Of a DNA stretch of 38,360 bases, positions 1 through 7,473 are shown piece after piece. Position 1 is the stretch's first letter. Every line of letters begins with the position of its first letter. Origin of the DNA: Candidatus Segatella mututuai (lineage in GTDB: Bacteria > Bacteroidota > Bacteroidia > Bacteroidales > Bacteroidaceae); contig DJOI01000078.1 in the NCBI GenBank assembly GCA_002439605.1, positions 1-38,360 of the forward strand. Direction: 5' to 3'. A model generated the notes under the pieces. That model was given only the letters and a program-made list of their open reading frames with translations, searched no databases and was not told the DNA's origin. Made by a program: the position numbers and the translations under genes.

Positions 1-19
1 GAAAAAAAGGTGAAAAAAC

Positions 20-50
20 TTTGTTGTTCCGATTTTTCTTTGTAATTTAG
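20..50 (+). promoter_or_regulatory. Probable promoter of the first toxin-antitoxin-like pair
   Basis: TTTG at 20-23 is followed after 19 nt by TAATTTAG at 43-50. This is the Bacteroidota TTTG-N19-TAnnTTTG layout with one mismatch in the -7 box. Transcription would start near 56, about 60 nt before the ATG at 116. Confidence 0.45.
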
Positions 51-115
51 CCGCATCAATCGTGAAGCTTAGGGCTAGGTGCGATATTATTATCAATTTA
101 AAGAATATTGTAGTT

Positions 116-313
116 ATGGGAAAACAAACGATAGATACATACAAATTGACTAGCATGGAGGAACCTTCTGATGAGATTCTTTCTCAACTGATGAAAGAAG
201 TGGCTGAAGAGGCTAAGCGTAAGGGCGACGAGGCTAATCGTAAGTTCTTTGATGGGATAGCTATGCAAATGAAAGTGGAAATGCAGGATTGGAATAAAAG
301 AAATGCGATATGA
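116..313 (+). CDS. Small charged protein upstream of a zeta-toxin-like gene; possible antitoxin
   Basis: This is a 65-residue protein beginning MGKQTIDTYKL. It is acidic at the N-terminus and strongly helical and charged from about residue 20 to the end, with EEAKRKGDEANRKFF in the middle. I do not recognise a named family. Its stop overlaps the start of the next gene in an ATGA arrangement (310-313), so the two are translationally coupled, as is usual for toxin-antitoxin pairs. The antitoxin role is inferred only from that position. I chose ATG 116 rather than an in-frame GTG at 62, because 62 lies immediately after the predicted transcription start and leaves no leader. Confidence 0.5.
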   Translation: MGKQTIDTYKLTSMEEPSDEILSQLMKEVAEEAKRKGDEANRKFFDGIAMQMKVEMQDWNKRNAI

Positions 314-766
314 ATGAAGCGAAAATCCATAAGCCAGTCTTGATAGTGATAGCCGGACCTAATGGCTCCGGCAAGACTTCCGTAACCTCCAAACTATTGC
401 ATCATGAATGGATGGAGGATGCAATATACGTCAATCCTGATATCGTGGCTCAAGAGAAGTTTGGCGATTGGAACTCTCCCGAAGCGATTATGCAGTCGGT
501 GAAGTATTGTGAGCACTTACGTGAGAATCGCCAAGCGAGTAATGGAGGGTGGGCATGATGTACCTATCATGAAGATTATTTCTCGTTATCAGAAATCTAT
601 CATAAATTGTCGCAAAGCAGCTCAATATGCAGACAAAACTTATCTTTATGACAACTCGATAGATAATCAAGAGGTAACACCCTTGTATCGTATGAACTTC
701 GGCAAACTTGCGAAGCAGTACGTGGAGGATTTGCCAGAGTGGGCAAGATTGATATTGGAGGAGTAA
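310..766 (+). pseudogene. Zeta-toxin-like P-loop kinase, internally deleted and frameshifted
   Basis: The first part (310 to about 525) reads VLIVIAGPNGSGKTSVTSKL, a clear Walker A, then YVNPDIVAQEKFGDW, typical of zeta-toxin-family ATPases found in Bacteroidota. After 'CEHLRE' (near 525) the frame runs into a stop at 556-558. Recognisable family sequence resumes in the +2 frame at about 524 with RIAKRVMEGGHDVP and runs to 766, ending ARLILEE. The central part that normally carries the beta-strands between these motifs is absent, so this is a deletion with loss of frame rather than a simple indel. From memory of the family about 60-70 residues are missing; this was not computed. Zeta toxins phosphorylate UDP-GlcNAc, but Bacteroidota homologues are mostly uncharacterised. 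It is almost certainly non-functional. Confidence 0.7.
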
Positions 767-899
767 AACATACCGACCTTAGAGTTTGCCTAATTTAGCG
801 TAATTTTCTTGAAAAAAGTTGCTTGATGGATGCAATATTAGGGGGGCGAAGCGTTTAATAGATAGAAACGAATAGTATTAACATTAAAAACGATAGCTT

Positions 900-1688
900 A
901 TGAAACGAAAGTTTTTCTATTTTGTGATGATGCTCTTCGCCTTGACGATGATGGGGTGTAGCGACGATGACAAGGGCATCTACTTCACGGAAGATGAAGC
1001 ACAGGGTGATATTCTCACTGGCAAGCAAGTGGGTATCAAGGACAATACGCTCAATGTCTATACCACGGAGCAAAACTCGGTGAATGTGCAGGGGGCATCG
1101 GGTAAAATCTCTGCTACTTCCGATGATGAGGGTATCGCCAAGGTTGTAGCTTGCGATAACACAGATGAGAAGCGGGTACATGTCCTGGGCGTATCTGTCG
1201 GCAAGACTAAGATTACCGTGACAGATGAGAAGGGCAATTCAGCCCAGTTCATTGTCAATGTGGATGATGTGGAGAATGCATGGAGTGGGGAAACTCCTAT
1301 AGAAGTGATAGATGTAAAATGTAGGGTGGATGGAGTTTCCAAGGAAGATTCCGCTGCGATAGCTTCCGAGGCTATCGCCCAAAACAAGTATAAGTATTTT
1401 CTGATTCAGTCTCGTTCTTATGAACCTTTCCACATTAGGCGTTTGAAGATAATGGATGAGCAGAAGAATGTTCTTGTGGAGGGACTTTTCTATGGTGAAC
1501 GTGATAGCTCTTTAGGAATAACCACCTATTACGTAAGGGAGTATAAGGGTGAAACTATTTTGGAGAGTTTCATTATCATCCCTTCTCGTTATTTCATATT
1601 TGACAGGACGAAACAATATAAGGAAAGGTATCCTTCTGTGAAACGAGTATTGTTGGGATTGGAGGTTCCAGCTCAACCAAGATGTTAA
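900..1688 (+). CDS. Surface lipoprotein with a bacterial Ig-like segment
   Basis: The protein is 262 residues. A lipoprotein signal ends in LTMMGC with the lipidated cysteine at residue 20. It is followed at once by SDDDKG, an acidic stretch that matches the Bacteroidota lipoprotein export signal for the outer surface. Residues about 50-124 (from LNVYTTEQNSVNV to FIVNVDD) resemble a BIG_2-type Ig-like fold, with the phrase 'VSVGKTKITVTDEKGNSA'. The rest is not recognised. It stands alone between a decayed toxin pair and a convergent transporter, and a strong hairpin follows. Function unknown; a cell-surface structural or adhesive role is only a guess. Confidence 0.7.
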   Translation: MKRKFFYFVMMLFALTMMGCSDDDKGIYFTEDEAQGDILTGKQVGIKDNTLNVYTTEQNSVNVQGASGKISATSDDEGIAKVVACDNTDEKRVHVLGVSVGKTKITVTDEKGNSAQFIVNVDDVENAWSGETPIEVIDVKCRVDGVSKEDSAAIASEAIAQNKYKYFLIQSRSYEPFHIRRLKIMDEQKNVLVEGLFYGERDSSLGITTYYVREYKGETILESFIIIPSRYFIFDRTKQYKERYPSVKRVLLGLEVPAQPRC

Positions 1689-1698
1689 ATATGAATTA

Positions 1699-1763
1699 AA
1701 AAGTCCTTTCACACTTCTTGCATCTTTCTTGATTGACAGATGCTTAAGTGTGAAAGGACTTTT
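1699..1763. terminator. Bidirectional terminator hairpin between convergent genes
   Basis: An 18-bp perfect inverted repeat (1699-1716 with 1746-1763) has an A-run on its left and a T-run on its right. It can terminate both the lipoprotein gene and the MFS gene, whose stop codon begins 2 nt after it. A second imperfect pairing (GCATCT with AGATGC) extends the stem inward. Confidence 0.85.
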
Positions 1764-1764
1764 C

Positions 1765-2946
1765 TTATTCGGCACTATTCCCATTCCTCAGCCTCTTGCA
1801 GAGCGGAAGGGTGAGCAAGAGACAGAGGATGGCGCCGATAACCATGACGATGCTCGATGTAACCTCTATCTGTCCGAGGGCTACGATTGGGCTGGAGACA
1901 GCTCCTGCCACAAAGCCCGAAGCTCCGAAGATGGCACTGGCTGCACCCGCATTCTTGCGCTCGGCATCAAGTGCGGTGGCAGTCAAGCCTGGTTGCATCA
2001 TTCCGAAACTAACCATCAGATAGATGTAGAATCCCATTACTACCACTAATGGGGTATGAACGAAGAGGCAGAACGAGAGACAAACCGAAGCTATCAAGAA
2101 GTCGATGGCGCCACATTTCAAGGCTGTGTTCGTATGCTTGAATTGTGGGGCAATGGCTGCTCCGATGCCAATGGTCAAGGCGTTGAGCGCAAAACAAAGA
2201 CTGAAATGGAATGGCGACAAACCGTAAATCTGTTGCAGGATGAATGGCGACGAACTGATGTAGGCGAAGAATGTGAACATACATGCCATCTCTGCCAGGG
2301 TGCTCAGCGAGAACAGGCTGTTGCGGAACACACGGAATAGGTTGGCATACACCTGCATGATGTTCTTATGAATGCGCTTTTCGGGGGTGAGTGTCTCGGG
2401 TAAGTGACAGCTGCAAAACATCAGAATGACACCGATGCCAAGCAAGAGGGCGAACACGCCTTGCCAGTTGGTTACGCCAGCCATCAGTCCTCCGACGACA
2501 GGGGCACAAACAGGTGCAATGCCATTGATGGAACCAAGAATTGCCATGAAGTTGGCGAGTTCCTTGCCGCTGTACATATCCGTGCTCATGCTCTTGGAGA
2601 TGACGATGCCGCCAGCTCCTGCCAGTCCTTGGAAGATGCGCATCAAGTTGAATATGTAGATGTTGGGTGCGATGATGCAGAGAATGGAGGCGATGGCAAA
2701 CATGAGCATCGAGCCAACGAGTATCTTCTTTCTGCCAAACTTGTCGGTCAATGGGCCGATGAATACTTGTCCTATTGCCAATCCAATCATACCTGTGGTA
2801 AGACTGAGCGAAGCCAAGGCAGGAGAAGTATGGAAAAACTCCGACATCTCTGGCAGTACGGGCAGATAAAAGTCTGTAACGAACGGACCGAAAGCGGTCA
2901 GCATTCCCAATGTGGCTGGGATGAAAATACCTATTTTCTTTTTCAT
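1765..2946 (-). CDS. MFS drug exporter, Bcr/CflA family
   Basis: This 393-residue membrane protein has about 12 hydrophobic segments, the usual size for the family. The first helix region holds LGMLTAFGPFVTDFYLPVLP, and the loop 2-3 motif of the major facilitator superfamily appears as GPLTDKFGRKKIL near residue 62. RIFQGLAGAGG (near residue 103) and GSINGIAPVCAPVVGG (near 139) match motifs of the Bcr/CflA group, which expels chloramphenicol, bicyclomycin or similar compounds using the proton gradient. The substrate cannot be told from sequence. It is monocistronic, converging on the lipoprotein gene, with a -7 box at 3077-3084 about 130 nt upstream. Confidence 0.9.
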   Translation of the reverse strand: MKKKIGIFIPATLGMLTAFGPFVTDFYLPVLPEMSEFFHTSPALASLSLTTGMIGLAIGQVFIGPLTDKFGRKKILVGSMLMFAIASILCIIAPNIYIFNLMRIFQGLAGAGGIVISKSMSTDMYSGKELANFMAILGSINGIAPVCAPVVGGLMAGVTNWQGVFALLLGIGVILMFCSCHLPETLTPEKRIHKNIMQVYANLFRVFRNSLFSLSTLAEMACMFTFFAYISSSPFILQQIYGLSPFHFSLCFALNALTIGIGAAIAPQFKHTNTALKCGAIDFLIASVCLSFCLFVHTPLVVVMGFYIYLMVSFGMMQPGLTATALDAERKNAGAASAIFGASGFVAGAVSSPIVALGQIEVTSSIVMVIGAILCLLLTLPLCKRLRNGNSAE

Positions 2947-3076
2947 TTATGTCATATTTGTGCGGTGTGCGGTCAAAATGCTTATTTAGTAATCCTTCGC
3001 TAACCAATGCGTGAAGAAGTAGTCGTATATTCTGTAACCGTCATCTTCTATAGTGATTGTCTTTATAGTTTTATTG

Positions 3077-3084
3077 CAAAGATA
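3077..3084 (-). promoter_or_regulatory. -7 box of the MFS exporter gene
   Basis: On the minus strand this reads TATCTTTG, the TAnnTTTG box. No clear TTTG -33 box is seen at the expected distance. It implies a leader of about 125 nt. Confidence 0.5.
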
Positions 3085-3226
3085 ATAATTATATTCGTAA
3101 TAATTGAGGAAAGAGAGAAAAACTTGTATGAGTAAAATGAAATACCCTTCACCAAAAGTCTCTGAATATTGTGATTCCAAAGAAATAGTGAAGGATATAG
3201 AATTTTAGAAAAGCCCAAGCCTATTT

Positions 3227-3748
3227 TTATGCTTTGTTGGCCAGAGGTGCGGCTTGGGTATAAACTCTTGCGCCAAGCTCCTTGTCGAGCATGTAGAGAC
3301 CATAACCGTTGTCCTTGATCATGCGAAGATTGTCGATGATATTCTTGGCATTTTCCTCTTCTTCCACTTGCTCATCCACAAACCACTTGAGCGTACTCTG
3401 TGTGGCATAATCGTTCTCCTGCGTGGTGAGGGCGAAGAGATTGTTTATCAAAGCGGTAACTTTCTGCTCGTGTGCCAAGGTTGACTCGAACACATCCAAT
3501 GGGCTCTCCCATGTGGTAGGTACGGCATCGATGGCCTTCAACTCTACATGGCCACCACGCTGTATGATGTAATTGAACAGAATCTTGGCATGGTCTTGTT
3601 CCTCCTGGAACTGAACTTGAAACCAGTTGCCCATACCGGGATTGCCGTTGGCATGGCAATAAGCAGCCATAGACAGGTATAGGTAAGCTGACCACATCTC
3701 TGCATTAATTTGGGCATTGAGAGCCTCTTCTACTTTTTTGTTCAACAT
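3227..3748 (-). CDS. ftnA: Non-haem ferritin (iron storage)
   Basis: This 173-residue four-helix-bundle protein is the standard length for bacterial ferritin. The ferroxidase ligands sit at the expected positions: Glu17 (NAEMWSAY), Glu50 and His53 (EEQDHAK), Glu94 (LAHEQKV), Gln127 and Glu130 (VDEQVEEEE). It oxidises Fe(II) and stores it as ferric mineral inside a 24-subunit shell in the cytoplasm, and it protects against peroxide and oxygen stress. A strong Shine-Dalgarno GGAGG lies 8 nt before the ATG. A truncated DUF3990 ORF ends 27 nt upstream and no separate promoter was recognised, so it may be co-transcribed with the upstream genes or use a non-canonical promoter. Confidence 0.95.
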   Translation of the reverse strand: MLNKKVEEALNAQINAEMWSAYLYLSMAAYCHANGNPGMGNWFQVQFQEEQDHAKILFNYIIQRGGHVELKAIDAVPTTWESPLDVFESTLAHEQKVTALINNLFALTTQENDYATQSTLKWFVDEQVEEEENAKNIIDNLRMIKDNGYGLYMLDKELGARVYTQAAPLANKA

Positions 3749-3775
3749 ATTCTTTTCCTCCGAAGTTTTAAAGGG

Positions 3776-3961
3776 TTATACAATATAATTCTCTTGATAT
3801 TCATAAATGCCAACTATAGGTGTGTCATATCTGCCAGCCCATCTTGCTGCTTGGTGCTTGAGTGCTGTGCAAAAGCAGCCATTACCAAAATCTTTGGTGA
3901 ATTTTCCATCCATTGATTTCGGTTTCTCTATAATTGTATAGCTACCATGATATATTTCCAT
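3776..3961 (-). pseudogene. Truncated DUF3990-type protein
   Basis: This 61-residue ORF begins MEIYHGSYTIIEKP and continues KDFGNGCFCTALKHQAARWA. That is the N-terminal signature of DUF3990 (YHGS..I..P...KDFG.GFY.T..., then QA.RWA), a family of about 150-170 residues with an ADP-ribosyltransferase-like start. Translation stops after YEYQENYIV, so roughly the last two thirds are absent, and the 27 nt before ferritin leave no room for them in another frame. It lies 10 nt after the endonuclease gene and 27 nt before ferritin, all on one strand. I call it a remnant; a short functional product cannot be excluded. Confidence 0.6.
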
Positions 3962-3971
3962 ATTTTTTGCT

Positions 3972-4988
3972 TTAATTTACAACAACCTTCTTGCCTTGGT
4001 GGATATAGATGCCCTTTTGTGTAGGACATTCTTTGCCTACCTTCTGACCATTGAGATTGTACCAACCTTCAGGATAAATAGGTTTGATGTTTACCTCGAT
4101 GAAAGGGACAGAGGTGGTGCCCTGGTAATTATCGTAAGAGAAGGCAACATCGGTCATGGTGCCCCAGATGTATTCTTCCAGTCCTGGGTAATCGACGAAA
4201 GGATTACGATTCTTCTGCAAAGAATAGATGCCTGCATTTCGGTCTATTTCCTTTTTGCTGACGGCATCCTTCTTCGACCATTCCATCAGCATCTTGAGTT
4301 GCCAGTCTTTGTAGGGCTTGTAGGAGTCTTGGTTGGAAATAGGGGTAAAGTCTTTATTACTCCAATTGGCAATTTTGTCTTCGTATGCCGTCGCCATATA
4401 GAAGTAGATACGAGCAAAGTCGCCCTTATATTCGTCGTTTGGCTCAAAGACGGTGCCAGAGTATCCAGGGTAGGTGCAAGAGCCTAATTTTGAGAAGCCG
4501 TTGTTTGACTTGTAGGTTTCACCTTTTGTTTCTCCGAAAGGATAGTTGCTACGGCGATTGTTGACGTAACCGTCGGTAGGTACAAGATGAACTAAATCTG
4601 TGTACATGGGAGTGGCGTCGTTAAACCAACTCTTGGGGAAAGAGTGCTCACGATTATATTTGTCGCCTTCTTCGCTAAAGTTCCCAGCTTGGTCTGTTCC
4701 GAATCGGTAGTTGGTAGTATTGGAATACATATCCCATACTTTCCCATCGGCTCGTTTGTCGGTAGTCTTAAAAGCCGTCCATAAACCTTTATACGAGAGT
4801 TGGGTGTGCGAACTGACAATCTTGAACATGGCAGTCTTCAAAGCCTTTCCTTTCAAGCCGTCGGCATTCTTGTAGTATGTGCCTGAATTGTTAGGACCCT
4901 GAGCGAAAACACCAAGGACAACAAACTGCAGGATGAGGGTCAACGTCCCGAAAAGCTTCATGTTCTTCTTCTTCTTCATAATCTTCAT
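3972..4988 (-). CDS. Secreted endonuclease I family nuclease with C-terminal sorting tail
   Basis: The protein is 338 residues. A signal peptide (KLFGTLTLILQFVVLGVFA, cleavage before QGPNN) directs it out of the cytoplasm. The core matches endonuclease I (EndA/NucM-like): YNREHSFPKSWF with the catalytic His near residue 115, then LVHLVPTDGYVNNRRSNYPF, FEPNDEYKGDFARIYFYMAT and NPFVDYPGLEEYIW. These enzymes cut DNA or RNA non-specifically with a metal ion. The C-terminus (YNLNGQKV...KGIYIHQGKKVVVN) resembles a type IX secretion tail, so surface or extracellular release is likely, perhaps for scavenging nucleic acid. ATGs at codons 1, 4 and 10 are all possible starts. The -7 box at 5029-5036 fits the first. 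Confidence 0.88.
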   Translation of the reverse strand: MKIMKKKKNMKLFGTLTLILQFVVLGVFAQGPNNSGTYYKNADGLKGKALKTAMFKIVSSHTQLSYKGLWTAFKTTDKRADGKVWDMYSNTTNYRFGTDQAGNFSEEGDKYNREHSFPKSWFNDATPMYTDLVHLVPTDGYVNNRRSNYPFGETKGETYKSNNGFSKLGSCTYPGYSGTVFEPNDEYKGDFARIYFYMATAYEDKIANWSNKDFTPISNQDSYKPYKDWQLKMLMEWSKKDAVSKKEIDRNAGIYSLQKNRNPFVDYPGLEEYIWGTMTDVAFSYDNYQGTTSVPFIEVNIKPIYPEGWYNLNGQKVGKECPTQKGIYIHQGKKVVVN

Positions 4989-5028
4989 TGTATATTTGCG
5001 TCGAGATAATCCTTGTCTATTTTGGCGA

Positions 5029-5036
5029 CAAAGGTA
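5029..5036 (-). promoter_or_regulatory. -7 box of the endonuclease gene
   Basis: On the minus strand this reads TACCTTTG. It predicts a transcription start near 5024 and a leader of about 35 nt. A -33 box is not obvious. Confidence 0.5.
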
Positions 5037-5085
5037 AGCAAAATAAATAGATTTTGATTAAATTGGAGTGTTAAAACTGATTATA

Positions 5086-5117
5086 TTTGGACTTTTCCTC
5101 AATTATGCCTATATTTG
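5086..5117 (+). promoter_or_regulatory. Promoter of the alpha/beta hydrolase gene
   Basis: TTTG at 5086-5089 is followed after 20 nt by TATATTTG at 5110-5117. The predicted start near 5123 lies downstream of an upstream in-frame ATG at 5068, which argues for the later start codon at 5197. Confidence 0.7.
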
Positions 5118-5196
5118 CAGCAGAATGGGGGATGTCACTATAGGCTTACAAGTTAGAATTTATGATGTCAAATCTATAAATAGGAGGAATAATGAC

Positions 5197-6192
5197 ATGA
5201 AGCAGAATACGAAGAAGATTGGATTCGTCTTGGTGGTGAGTATAGCAGCCTTGTTGATAGCAGGTTTGTATGGAGTTAGTGAGTATATGCTCGGTTATTC
5301 ACTCGACTATCCTGTGCGAGAGAGGAAGAGCGCCGAACATTGGAAGTCGAGGATGAAGAGAGAATGCCCTTGGACGGCAGTCTGGATGGACTCGGTGTAT
5401 CGGCATCGTTGCGTGAAGGACACCTTCCTGCTGATGCCTTCGGGCTATAAGGCCCATGCCCTTTATCTCTATGCACCCAAACCCACCACCAAGACCGCCA
5501 TTGTGGTTCATGGCTACAAGGTGCGCGCCGAGGGAATGCTCCACATCGCCTATCTCTACAATCATGATATGGGATATAATGTACTCCTGCCAGACCTTTA
5601 TGGGCACGGTGAGAGCGAGGGCGACCACATACAGATGGGATGGAACGACAGATGGGATGTCATCAGGTGGTCGCAAGTGGCCAATGATGTGTTTAGAGTG
5701 AAGAATGAAGAACGAAGAGTGAAGAATTCATGTGCTGATACTTGGCAGGTGATTCATGGCATCTCGATGGGTGCCGCTACTACGATGGCGGTATCGGGCG
5801 AGAAGACTCCTGGGTATGTGAAATGCTTTGTCGAGGATTGTGGGTATATGAGCGTTTGGGATGAGTTTGCCGATCAACTGAAAGACCAGTTTGGCTTGCC
5901 GTCCTTCCCTTTGATAAATACGACTTCATGGCTCTGTCACCACAAGTATGGCTGGTCGTTTGCCGAGGCTCGGCAGATATTGCAGGTGGGCAAGAGCACC
6001 AAGCCGATGCTTTTTATCCATGGCGACAGGGATGCCTTTGTGCCATATGCCATGCTTCGCCCCTTGTACGATGCGAAGACGAGAGGTCGCAAGGCTGTTT
6101 TTATCGCCAAGGGCTCTGTTCATGCCATGGCTTATCGCGATCATCATGAGGAGTACACCCGTGCCGTGAAAGACTTTGTCTCGGGAGTGTAG
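5197..6192 (+). CDS. Membrane-anchored alpha/beta hydrolase (S9/BAAT-like fold)
   Basis: The protein is 331 residues. One N-terminal transmembrane or signal-anchor segment (IGFVLVVSIAALLIAGLYGV) precedes an alpha/beta-hydrolase core: TAIVVHGYKV (oxyanion region), LLPDLYGHGESEG, the nucleophile elbow HGISMGAAT with Ser in GxSxG, PMLFIHGDRDAFVPY holding the acid Asp, and a final GSVHAMAY with the likely catalytic His. The substrate is unknown; esterase or peptidase activity at the envelope is plausible. The start at 5197 is chosen because AGGAGG lies about 10 nt upstream and the promoter at 5086-5117 excludes the ATG at 5068. Around 5695-5735 the reading frame contains an inserted-looking charged stretch, VKNEERRVKN, whose DNA matches an intergenic repeat. 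Confidence 0.85.
   Translation: MKQNTKKIGFVLVVSIAALLIAGLYGVSEYMLGYSLDYPVRERKSAEHWKSRMKRECPWTAVWMDSVYRHRCVKDTFLLMPSGYKAHALYLYAPKPTTKTAIVVHGYKVRAEGMLHIAYLYNHDMGYNVLLPDLYGHGESEGDHIQMGWNDRWDVIRWSQVANDVFRVKNEERRVKNSCADTWQVIHGISMGAATTMAVSGEKTPGYVKCFVEDCGYMSVWDEFADQLKDQFGLPSFPLINTTSWLCHHKYGWSFAEARQILQVGKSTKPMLFIHGDRDAFVPYAMLRPLYDAKTRGRKAVFIAKGSVHAMAYRDHHEEYTRAVKDFVSGV
5697..5716 (+). repeat. 20-bp repeat copy inside the hydrolase gene
   Basis: This 20-mer (AGTGAAGAATGAAGAACGAA) is identical to 14115-14134 in the GT4-GH57 gap. Here it is continued by a related GAAGAGTGAAGAATTC stretch and is translated in frame within the hydrolase, just before the nucleophile elbow. GAAGAATGAAGA-type strings are common dispersed repeats in this phylum (recalled, not searched). 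Confidence 0.7.
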
Positions 6193-6231
6193 CGGCTTCC
6201 GCCACGATGGCGTTGGCCGCTTGGCTAAATC

Positions 6232-6675
6232 TTACGTTCGGTGAAACGGAGATGATTTCTTTCTCTTGCATTCGGGGCATTCGCCCTTGATGACAAAGGA
6301 TACGGAGTGAGGACAGAACCCTTCGGGCAGTTCGAAACTTGGAATATGGATGTCGTTCAGGCAGAACGAACGCTGGCAAGCCTCGCAATAGAAGTGGATG
6401 TGGCCGTCATGGTGGTCGCACTTCCCCTCTTCCCCGCACAGCTCGTAGTTGAGTATGCCTCGCCCGTCCTCGAAGGCATGCACCACGTCGTGCTCCATGA
6501 ACAAGGTGAGTGTCCGGAATATGCTCGACTTGTCCATCGACGGCATCAAGGCTTCCATGTCGCCAAGGCTCATTGGCGCCGGCTGTCGGCTTAGGGCCTT
6601 GTATGCTAATATCCTGTTGGCTGTTGGCTTGATGCCTTTTCTTGTCAACCTGTCTATGACTTCTTGGCTGTTCAT
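6232..6675 (-). CDS. Fur-family metal or peroxide-responsive repressor
   Basis: This 147-residue protein has the Fur layout. An N-terminal winged helix (residues about 1-80) contains RLTRKGIKPTANRILAYKAL and the recognition-helix stretch MDKSSIFRTLTLFMEH. A dimerisation domain follows, with the metal-binding DHHDGHIHFYCEAC motif. Structural zinc would be held by CEAC (about 97-100) and CPEC (near 133-136). The effector (Fe, Zn or peroxide) cannot be decided. It lies 30 nt downstream of mscL on the same strand and so may be co-transcribed with it. Its 3' end converges on the hydrolase gene with a 39-nt gap and no clear terminator. Confidence 0.9.
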   Translation of the reverse strand: MNSQEVIDRLTRKGIKPTANRILAYKALSRQPAPMSLGDMEALMPSMDKSSIFRTLTLFMEHDVVHAFEDGRGILNYELCGEEGKCDHHDGHIHFYCEACQRSFCLNDIHIPSFELPEGFCPHSVSFVIKGECPECKRKKSSPFHRT

Positions 6676-6705
6676 CTCTTCATTTCTGTTAATACGCTCG
6701 GTGCA

Positions 6706-7140
6706 CTATCGTTGTTGCTTGTCTTTCAGCAAGTCGCGAATCTCGGTAAGCAACTTCTCCTCGGCTGTAGGTTTCGGATCGGGCTTCTCTTCTTCCTTTT
6801 TCTTGGCAAACTTGTTGACCAATTTAATCAGCAAGAAAATACAGAAAGCCACGATGAAGAAGTCGAGGCAGGTCTGCAGAAAAATGCCATAGTTGATGGT
6901 GGCGGCTGGCAGTTTCTCGCCGGCAACTTCCACTGTGGGAAGTGAGATCTTAAGCTCCGAGAAGTTGACACCGCCGATAATCCATCCTATGGGAGGCATG
7001 ATGATGTCGTCTACCAACGAACTTACGATTTTCCCAAAGGCACCACCGATGATGACACCTACTGCCATGTCGAGCACATTGCCACGCATGGCGAATTGCT
7101 TGAATTCATTAAGAAATTTACTCATCTTTCTATTTTTCAT
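6706..7140 (-). CDS. mscL: Large-conductance mechanosensitive channel MscL
   Basis: This 144-residue inner-membrane protein forms the pentameric channel that opens under extreme membrane tension to release solutes in hypo-osmotic shock. The N-terminal amphipathic helix and first transmembrane segment read FLNEFKQFAMRGNVLDMAVG and VIIGGAFGKIVSSLV, a classic MscL signature. A periplasmic loop and TM2 (FFIVAFCIFLLIKLVNK) follow. The C-terminus is a charged bundle ending LLTEIRDLLKDKQQR. Either Met1 (7140) or Met6 (7125, MSKFLNEF) may be the true start; the shorter form matches most MscL proteins better. It precedes the Fur-family gene. Confidence 0.96.
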   Translation of the reverse strand: MKNRKMSKFLNEFKQFAMRGNVLDMAVGVIIGGAFGKIVSSLVDDIIMPPIGWIIGGVNFSELKISLPTVEVAGEKLPAATINYGIFLQTCLDFFIVAFCIFLLIKLVNKFAKKKEEEKPDPKPTAEEKLLTEIRDLLKDKQQR

Positions 7141-7337
7141 TTAAAGTTAGAAGTATACACCTTATTTATATATAGGACTTTCGCCATTTGCGACAGCACA
7201 CGCATACTTTTTATTTTGCAATATGGAGTTGTCACTATTGCCCTTTAAGGCACAAAAACACTTGCATATTAAGTTACATGCGCTCTTTTTTATATAATTT
7301 AATACTCAATTCGTGTGCAAAGTTAGAAAAAAAATAG

Positions 7338-7345
7338 TAACTTTG
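7338..7345 (+). promoter_or_regulatory. -7 box of gap
   Basis: This reads TAACTTTG, preceded by an A-rich tract. The -33 region (TGTG, 7314-7317) is only a weak match. The leader would be about 125 nt, which excludes any start codon near 7384. Confidence 0.55.
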
Positions 7346-7473
7346 CGCTCGGAAAGATAAAAAAAGCTCAAAAGTATTGCTTTTTGAATGTTTCAGCTCA
7401 TGGGCAAGCGCTTCGAAGCTTATATATAAGGTTAAGGAATTATTTTCAACCATTAATTAAAATATTGAACAAA

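Noticed and set aside
62..115. GTG at 62 as the start of the small antitoxin-like protein
   Set aside because: It would begin only a few nt after the predicted transcription start; ATG 116 fits better.
2366..3007. 213-codon open frame on the minus strand in another phase
   Set aside because: Out-of-frame reading of the MFS exporter, rich in Arg/His/Cys as expected of a shadow.
2986..3180. 64-codon open frame upstream of the MFS gene
   Set aside because: Its composition and AT content fit chance, it overlaps the predicted promoter, and no motif is seen.
5068..5196. ATG at 5068 as the start of the hydrolase
   Set aside because: It lies upstream of a good promoter (5086-5117), while ATG 5197 has AGGAGG in front and begins directly before the membrane anchor.
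7384..7473. Upstream in-frame start for gap
   Set aside because: The extra 30 residues match nothing in GAPDH; MTKVAINGFGRIG at 7474 is the normal family start.
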